10,030 bases of DNA from Cypionkella sp. GTDB lineage: Bacteria; Pseudomonadota; Alphaproteobacteria; Rhodobacterales; Rhodobacteraceae. Positions 6,378 to 10,030 of this stretch are shown one piece after another. The DNA lies in assembly GCA_018063485.1 (NCBI GenBank), contig JAGPBG010000050.1, positions 1-10,030 of the forward strand. The letters are read 5' to 3'. Each line of letters opens with the position of its first letter. Position 1 is the first letter of the stretch. Below the pieces are notes generated by a model. The model saw only the letters and a list, made by a program, of their open reading frames with translations. It was not told the DNA's origin and searched no databases. Made by a program: the position numbers and the translations under genes.

Positions 6378-6776
6378 ATGCGGCTGACCCTTCATATGGC
6401 GGCTTTTGCCGCCCTCACACTGCCCGCCTTTGCCCAAGAGGCGCCGATCCAAAGCACTATCCAATCCCAACTCGATGCCTTCACCGCCCAAGACAACGCA
6501 AAGGCGTTTTCCTATGCTTCGCCCACGATCAAAGGCATCTTCGGCAATTCAAACAACTTCGGTCTGATGGTGCAAAATGGCTATCCGATGGTCTGGCAGC
6601 ATCAGGCCGTAAAGATGCTCGAGCTGCGAACCATTGCAGGGAACCTGTGGCAAAGAGTGATGATCACTGATGGCGCTGGCGAAACCTTTCTCTTGGATTA
6701 CAAGATGATGGAAACGCCCGAGGGTTGGCAGATTGATGCCGTGCAACTGCTGCCAAAGCAGGATATCGGGGCCTAG
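6378..6776 (+). CDS. Small exported protein, DUF4864-like
   Basis: A 132-aa protein with a clear Sec signal peptide: Met-Arg start, hydrophobic core M-A-A-F-A-A-L-T-L-P and an A-F-A cleavage site after residue 19, followed by Gln-Glu. The mature protein is about 113 aa and should be periplasmic; there is no lipobox Cys and no second membrane segment. The mature part resembles the cystatin/NTF2-like DUF4864 family: a starting helix (I-Q-S-T-I-Q-S-Q-L-D-A-F), the segment D-N-A-K-A-F-S-Y-A-S-P, F-G-x-x-x-x-F-G, then M-V-Q-N-G-Y-P-M-V and a final strand G-W-Q-I-D-A-V. The function is unknown for the family. ATG 6378 has AAGGAG (6367-6372) 5 bp upstream. The stop TAG shares four bases with the stop of the convergent mogA gene. 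Confidence 0.8.
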   Translation: MRLTLHMAAFAALTLPAFAQEAPIQSTIQSQLDAFTAQDNAKAFSYASPTIKGIFGNSNNFGLMVQNGYPMVWQHQAVKMLELRTIAGNLWQRVMITDGAGETFLLDYKMMETPEGWQIDAVQLLPKQDIGA

Positions 6777-7297
6777 GCCTTGGGCCGATGCGCCTTGATC
6801 AGCGCCGGATCAGTCTCGATCCGCGCCGCACCGATCAGATCAAGGCAATAGGGCACGGCGGCAAACACCGCCTCAAGACTGGTGGCAATCGCGTTCGGGC
6901 TGCCCGGAAGCGTGATGATCAGGGTTTTGCCCCGCACCCCGGCGCTTTGACGTGACAGGATCGCGGTCGCCACCACGCGCGAATTTGCCGCACGCATCGC
7001 CTCGCCAAATCCGGGAAGTTCCATCGAGATCACATCCGCCATCGCTTCGGGCGTTTGATCGCGCGGCGCGGGGCCGGTGCCGCCGGTGGCAAGGATCAGG
7101 TCGGCACCCCATTTATCCGCCATGTCACGCATTTGCGCCGCAACTTCCACCCGGCCATCCGGGGTGATCCATCGCTCAATCTCGATCGGTGAAGTGACCA
7201 CCTTTCGCAACCAGTCCTCACAGGCCGGGCCGCCCCGGTCTTCGTATTCGCCCCTCGCGGCACGATCGGAAACGGTCAGGATTGCAATGCGCGCCAT
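6773..7297 (-). CDS. mogA: Molybdopterin adenylyltransferase
   Basis: A 174-aa cytoplasmic enzyme of the MoaB/Mog family. It adenylates molybdopterin with ATP before molybdate insertion in molybdenum-cofactor synthesis. Marks are the N-terminal strand I-A-I-L-T-V-S-D-R (4-12), the substrate-binding G-G-T-G-P-A-P-R-D-Q-T-P-E-A at 72-85, and P-G-S-P-N-A at 131-136. The TPEA form and length fit a MogA-type enzyme; MoaB paralogues look similar, so the exact paralogue is less sure than the family. The start is ATG (CAT at 7295-7297), with AAAGG (CCTTT at 7303-7307) 5 bp upstream. It is divergent from rsgA, and no other cofactor gene is present. Its product would be needed by molybdoenzymes such as nitrate reductase, which fits loosely with the NO-related genes on the left but implies no shared regulation. 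Confidence 0.88.
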   Translation of the reverse strand: MARIAILTVSDRAARGEYEDRGGPACEDWLRKVVTSPIEIERWITPDGRVEVAAQMRDMADKWGADLILATGGTGPAPRDQTPEAMADVISMELPGFGEAMRAANSRVVATAILSRQSAGVRGKTLIITLPGSPNAIATSLEAVFAAVPYCLDLIGAARIETDPALIKAHRPKA

Positions 7298-7323
7298 GGG
7301 AACCTTTCTCAGTTACGCGAATA

Positions 7324-7350
7324 GTTGCGGCAAATGCTCGGCATTGCAAC
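7324..7350. repeat. Bulged inverted repeat in the mogA-rsgA divergent gap
   Basis: The arm GTTGC-(ggca)-AATGC (7324-7337) is complementary to GCATTGCAAC (7341-7350): ten pairs interrupted by a four-base bulge, with a three-base TCG loop. The left arm also holds a small palindrome TTGC-g-GCAA (7325-7333). A related perfect palindrome ATTGCAAT lies at 7281-7288 inside the start of mogA. It may be an operator or a structured leader; there is no T-run, so it is not a terminator. Confidence 0.45.
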
Positions 7351-7411
7351 CCGCCCCATTGTGCCAAAGCGTCGCGCCGCCTATCGTCTCCCGACAAAAC
7401 CTGAGGACGGA

Positions 7412-8443
7412 ATGATCCCGCAAGACCTTGCCGCCATGGGCTGGACCCAAGATTTCGCCGCTCAGGTCACGCCAGAGGAGGCAGAGCTGCGCCCTGCCCG
7501 TTTGGCGTCAGTGCATCGCCGAACGGTCGAGGCGATCACGCCCGCAGGCCGGTTCGAACTGGTGCTGCCGCCCAGCCTTCCGATGGGCAAATTGGCAGTG
7601 GGCGATTGGGTGCTGGCCGATGATCTGCGCGTGCATCGGGTGTTGAACCGCAGCAGCCTCTTGCACCGCTTTGCCGCCGGATCAGGCGTGGCGCGCCAGT
7701 TGATTGCCGCCAATATTAACACATTGTTGATCGTCACCTCCTGTAACGCCGATTTCAACGAAGCGCGGCTGGAACGCTATCTGGTGCTGGCCGGGGCCGC
7801 AGGCATCACCCCGGTGATCGTGCTGACCAAGGCCGACACCGCCGACCCTGCGGAATTTGTTATCCGCGCCAAGGGATTGCAACGCGATCTGGCCGTGGTT
7901 GCGCTGAACGCCAAAGGCCCCGATGTGGCGCAGCGTCTGGCCGAATGGCTGCAACCGGGAAAAACGCTCGCGCTTCTGGGCTCCTCCGGCGTCGGGAAAT
8001 CCACCCTCGCCAATGCCTTGGGCGCGCCGATCCAAGATACCGGCGACATCCGTGAGGATGATGCCAAGGGCCGCCACACCACCACCGCCCGCCACCTTTT
8101 GCCGCTTCCCGGTCAGGCTTGGCTGATCGACACGCCGGGTGTGCGCGAATTGCAACTGACCGATATGGCCGGGGGCATCGAGGTGCTTTACGCCGATCTG
8201 ATCGACATCGGCGCGGACTGCCGCTTTCGCGATTGCACCCATGATCACGAGCCGGGCTGTGCGGTGCAGGCGGCAGCACAGGCAGGGTTGATCGACCCCG
8301 CGCGGCTGGTCCGCTGGCGCAAACTGGTGGCCGAGGATACCGCAAACTCAACCGCTCTGGAGCGGTCGGCCACCCGTGCCGCAGGCAAATTCACCAAGAA
8401 ATCGGCAACAAAGCAGCGCCCGCAAGGCAAGACCCAAGGCTGA
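7412..8443 (+). CDS. rsgA: Ribosome small-subunit-dependent GTPase A
   Basis: A 343-aa GTPase (RsgA/YjeQ) that binds the 30S subunit and acts late in its assembly. The GTPase motifs are in the circularly permuted order typical of the family: G4 T-K-A-D at 139-142, G5-like L-N-A-K at 165-168, then G1 G-S-S-G-V-G-K-S-T at 190-198, G2 G-R-H-T-T-T at 220-225 and G3 D-T-P-G at 240-243. An OB-fold region precedes them (about 30-90). The C-terminal zinc knuckle is C-R-F-R-D-C-x-H-x-x-E-P-G-C (Cys270, Cys275, His277, Cys283). The last ~20 residues are Lys/Arg-rich, fitting rRNA contact. ATG 7412 is preceded by GAGGA (7403-7407) at 4 bp. The frame stays open upstream to 7325, but that stretch has no family match and runs through the inverted repeat. 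Confidence 0.95.
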   Translation: MIPQDLAAMGWTQDFAAQVTPEEAELRPARLASVHRRTVEAITPAGRFELVLPPSLPMGKLAVGDWVLADDLRVHRVLNRSSLLHRFAAGSGVARQLIAANINTLLIVTSCNADFNEARLERYLVLAGAAGITPVIVLTKADTADPAEFVIRAKGLQRDLAVVALNAKGPDVAQRLAEWLQPGKTLALLGSSGVGKSTLANALGAPIQDTGDIREDDAKGRHTTTARHLLPLPGQAWLIDTPGVRELQLTDMAGGIEVLYADLIDIGADCRFRDCTHDHEPGCAVQAAAQAGLIDPARLVRWRKLVAEDTANSTALERSATRAAGKFTKKSATKQRPQGKTQG

Positions 8444-8503
8444 TCTTGCCGTTACCCCCCGCAGACCTTACCTTAGCCCGAATCCTAACCCAGCCGAGGC
8501 AAA

Positions 8504-10030
8504 ATGTCAGACGCGCCCGAGCAGGCCTATCAGGTTCTTGCCCGCAAATACCGCCCCGAAACCTTTGCCGATCTGGTCGGCCAGGAAGCGATGGTGCGCA
8601 CGCTGAAAAACGCCTTTGCGGCCGACCGGATTGCCCATGCCTTCATCATGACCGGCATCCGCGGCACCGGCAAAACCACCACCGCGCGCATCATCGCCAA
8701 GGGGCTGAACTGCATCGGCCCCGATGGCGCGGACGGCCCCACGACCGAGCCTTGCGGCAAATGTGACCCCTGCCGCGCGATTGCCGAAGGTCGCCATGTC
8801 GATGTGATGGAAATGGACGCAGCCTCGCGCACTGGCGTTGGCGATATCCGCGAAATCATTGATTCCGTTCATTATCGCGCCGCTTCGGCCCGCTATAAAA
8901 TCTATATCATCGACGAAGTCCACATGCTCTCGACCTCGGCCTTCAACGCCCTGTTGAAAACGCTTGAGGAACCCCCCGCCCATGTGAAATTCATCTTCGC
9001 CACCACCGAGATTCGCAAAGTGCCGGTCACGGTGCTGTCACGCTGCCAGCGGTTTGATCTCAAACGGATCGAGCCCGAGGTGATGATGGCGCTGATGGCG
9101 AAAATCGCCAAATCCGAGGGCGCGAAGATTTCCGAGGGCGCGCTAGCCCTGATCACCCGCGCCGCCGAAGGCTCGGCCCGCGATGCCACCAGCCTGTTGG
9201 ATCAGGCGATTTCCAACGGCGCTGGAGAAACCAGTGCCGACCAGATCCGCGCCATGCTGGGCCTTGCCGACCGGGGCCGCGTGCTGGACCTGTTCGATCT
9301 GGTGATGAAAGGCGATGCGGCGGGCGCTCTGAAAGAGCTCTCCGGCCAATATGCCGATGGCGCCGATCCGATGGCGGTGCTGCGTGATCTGGCCGAAATC
9401 ACCCATTGGATTTCTGTCATCAAGATCACCCCCGAAGCGGCGGATGACCCGACCACGCCACCGGATGAGCGGTCACGCGGGCTGGATATGGCGGCGCGGC
9501 TGCCGATCCGGGCATTGTCGAAAATGTGGCAAATGCTGCTGAAGGCGCTGGAAGAGGTGGCGCTGGCCCCCAATGCGATGATGGCTGCCGAAATGGCGCT
9601 GATCCGGCTCACCCATGTCGCCGATCTGCCCGACCCCGAGGCGCTGATCAAACGCCTGCAAACCTTGCCGACCGCTGGTGCAATGCCCGGCGGTGCCCCG
9701 GCAGGCGGCGGAGTGATGCATAGCCCTGCGATGCGCATGGCCCCCTCTGCCCCGGTGATGGGGGCTACAATGCAGGCCGCGCCAGCACTGGCGACTGCAC
9801 CTGAAATGCTGCTGGTCAGTTTCGCCCAAGTCGTTGAATTAATCCGAGAAAAGCGCGATATGAAACTTTTGTTTGAGGTGGAACACGGGCTGAAATTGGT
9901 CCGTTATTCCCCCGGTCGGATCGAATTTGAACCCGCCCCGAACGCTGCGCGCGACCTGGCCGCACGCCTGGGCCAGCGGCTTCAAGGCTGGACCGGCGCG
10001 CGCTGGGGAGTGTCGGTGGTCAGCGAAGGC
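8504..10030 (+). CDS. dnaX: DNA polymerase III subunits gamma/tau (3' end outside window)
   Basis: The clamp-loader ATPase subunit, which loads the beta clamp and, as tau, ties the polymerase core to the helicase. From ATG 8504 the frame is open for 509 codons to the window edge. Walker A is G-I-R-G-T-G-K-T (51-58), zinc Cys are 70, 84, 87 and 90, Walker B is I-I-D-E-V-H (135-140), and the S-R-C sensor/arginine-finger motif is at 179-181. The clamp-loader collar helices run to about 385. Residues 389-434 form a Gly/Ala/Pro/Met-rich linker, followed by the folded C-terminal tau part. The ribosome-binding site is modest (GAGG 8496-8499, 4 bp). No A-rich slippery heptamer like that of E. coli is visible in the part present. 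A weak promoter could lie just upstream (TTGCCG 8446-8451, TACCTT 8469-8474), or it may be read with rsgA, 60 bp before. Confidence 0.97.
   Translation, partial: MSDAPEQAYQVLARKYRPETFADLVGQEAMVRTLKNAFAADRIAHAFIMTGIRGTGKTTTARIIAKGLNCIGPDGADGPTTEPCGKCDPCRAIAEGRHVDVMEMDAASRTGVGDIREIIDSVHYRAASARYKIYIIDEVHMLSTSAFNALLKTLEEPPAHVKFIFATTEIRKVPVTVLSRCQRFDLKRIEPEVMMALMAKIAKSEGAKISEGALALITRAAEGSARDATSLLDQAISNGAGETSADQIRAMLGLADRGRVLDLFDLVMKGDAAGALKELSGQYADGADPMAVLRDLAEITHWISVIKITPEAADDPTTPPDERSRGLDMAARLPIRALSKMWQMLLKALEEVALAPNAMMAAEMALIRLTHVADLPDPEALIKRLQTLPTAGAMPGGAPAGGGVMHSPAMRMAPSAPVMGATMQAAPALATAPEMLLVSFAQVVELIREKRDMKLLFEVEHGLKLVRYSPGRIEFEPAPNAARDLAARLGQRLQGWTGARWGVSVVSEG

Noticed and set aside
9845..9860. 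Slippery sequence for dnaX frameshifting around CGAGAAAAGCG
   Set aside because: In the reading frame it is A-GAA-AAG, not an X-XXY-YYZ heptamer, and lacks a clear downstream stem.

Overview
The window reads as chromosomal DNA of an alphaproteobacterium, most likely a member of the Rhodobacterales (Rhodobacter/Paracoccus relatives). The evidence is high-GC coding with strong third-position G/C bias, a class I (archaeal-type) lysyl-tRNA synthetase, a DnaX with an Ala/Gly/Met-rich linker, and clear family matches throughout. About 95% is coding. I see no IS element, CRISPR array, tRNA, rRNA or phage gene.

Left block (1-4070, + strand): a nitric-oxide-related gene set. It starts inside a group III truncated hemoglobin gene and continues with a RIC-type di-iron Fe-S repair protein, a nitronate monooxygenase-like flavoprotein and the haem/copper membrane protein NnrS. 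Spacing is tight (overlap, 43 bp, ATGA overlap), so this looks like one operon. After 99 bp comes a second translationally coupled pair: a 5-formyltetrahydrofolate cyclo-ligase with an extra N-terminal module around a PPCxxHE motif, and a small unrecognised protein. The likely theme is handling NO or nitro compounds and repairing the damage. The link to the folate enzyme rests only on proximity.

Middle block (4071-6776): a TerB-like gene on the minus strand meets the small-protein gene stop codon to stop codon. It diverges from the class I lysyl-tRNA synthetase gene across a 108-bp gap with candidate overlapping promoters. The synthetase gene is followed by a good intrinsic terminator, a 140-bp stretch without a convincing gene, and a gene for a small exported protein of DUF4864 type.

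Right block (6773-10030): mogA (molybdopterin adenylyltransferase, minus strand) overlaps the exported-protein gene by a CTAG tetranucleotide. It diverges from rsgA (ribosome-assembly GTPase) over a 114-bp gap holding a bulged inverted repeat. Then comes dnaX (clamp-loader tau subunit), which stays open through the right edge after 509 codons. These are mostly housekeeping genes.

The points most worth a second look are the RIC protein that lacks the ScdA_N domain but carries a CGCGCG tail, the N-terminal module on the cyclo-ligase and its coupled small partner, and the two convergent gene pairs that leave no room for a terminator. I found no clearly new multi-gene defence or mobile system.
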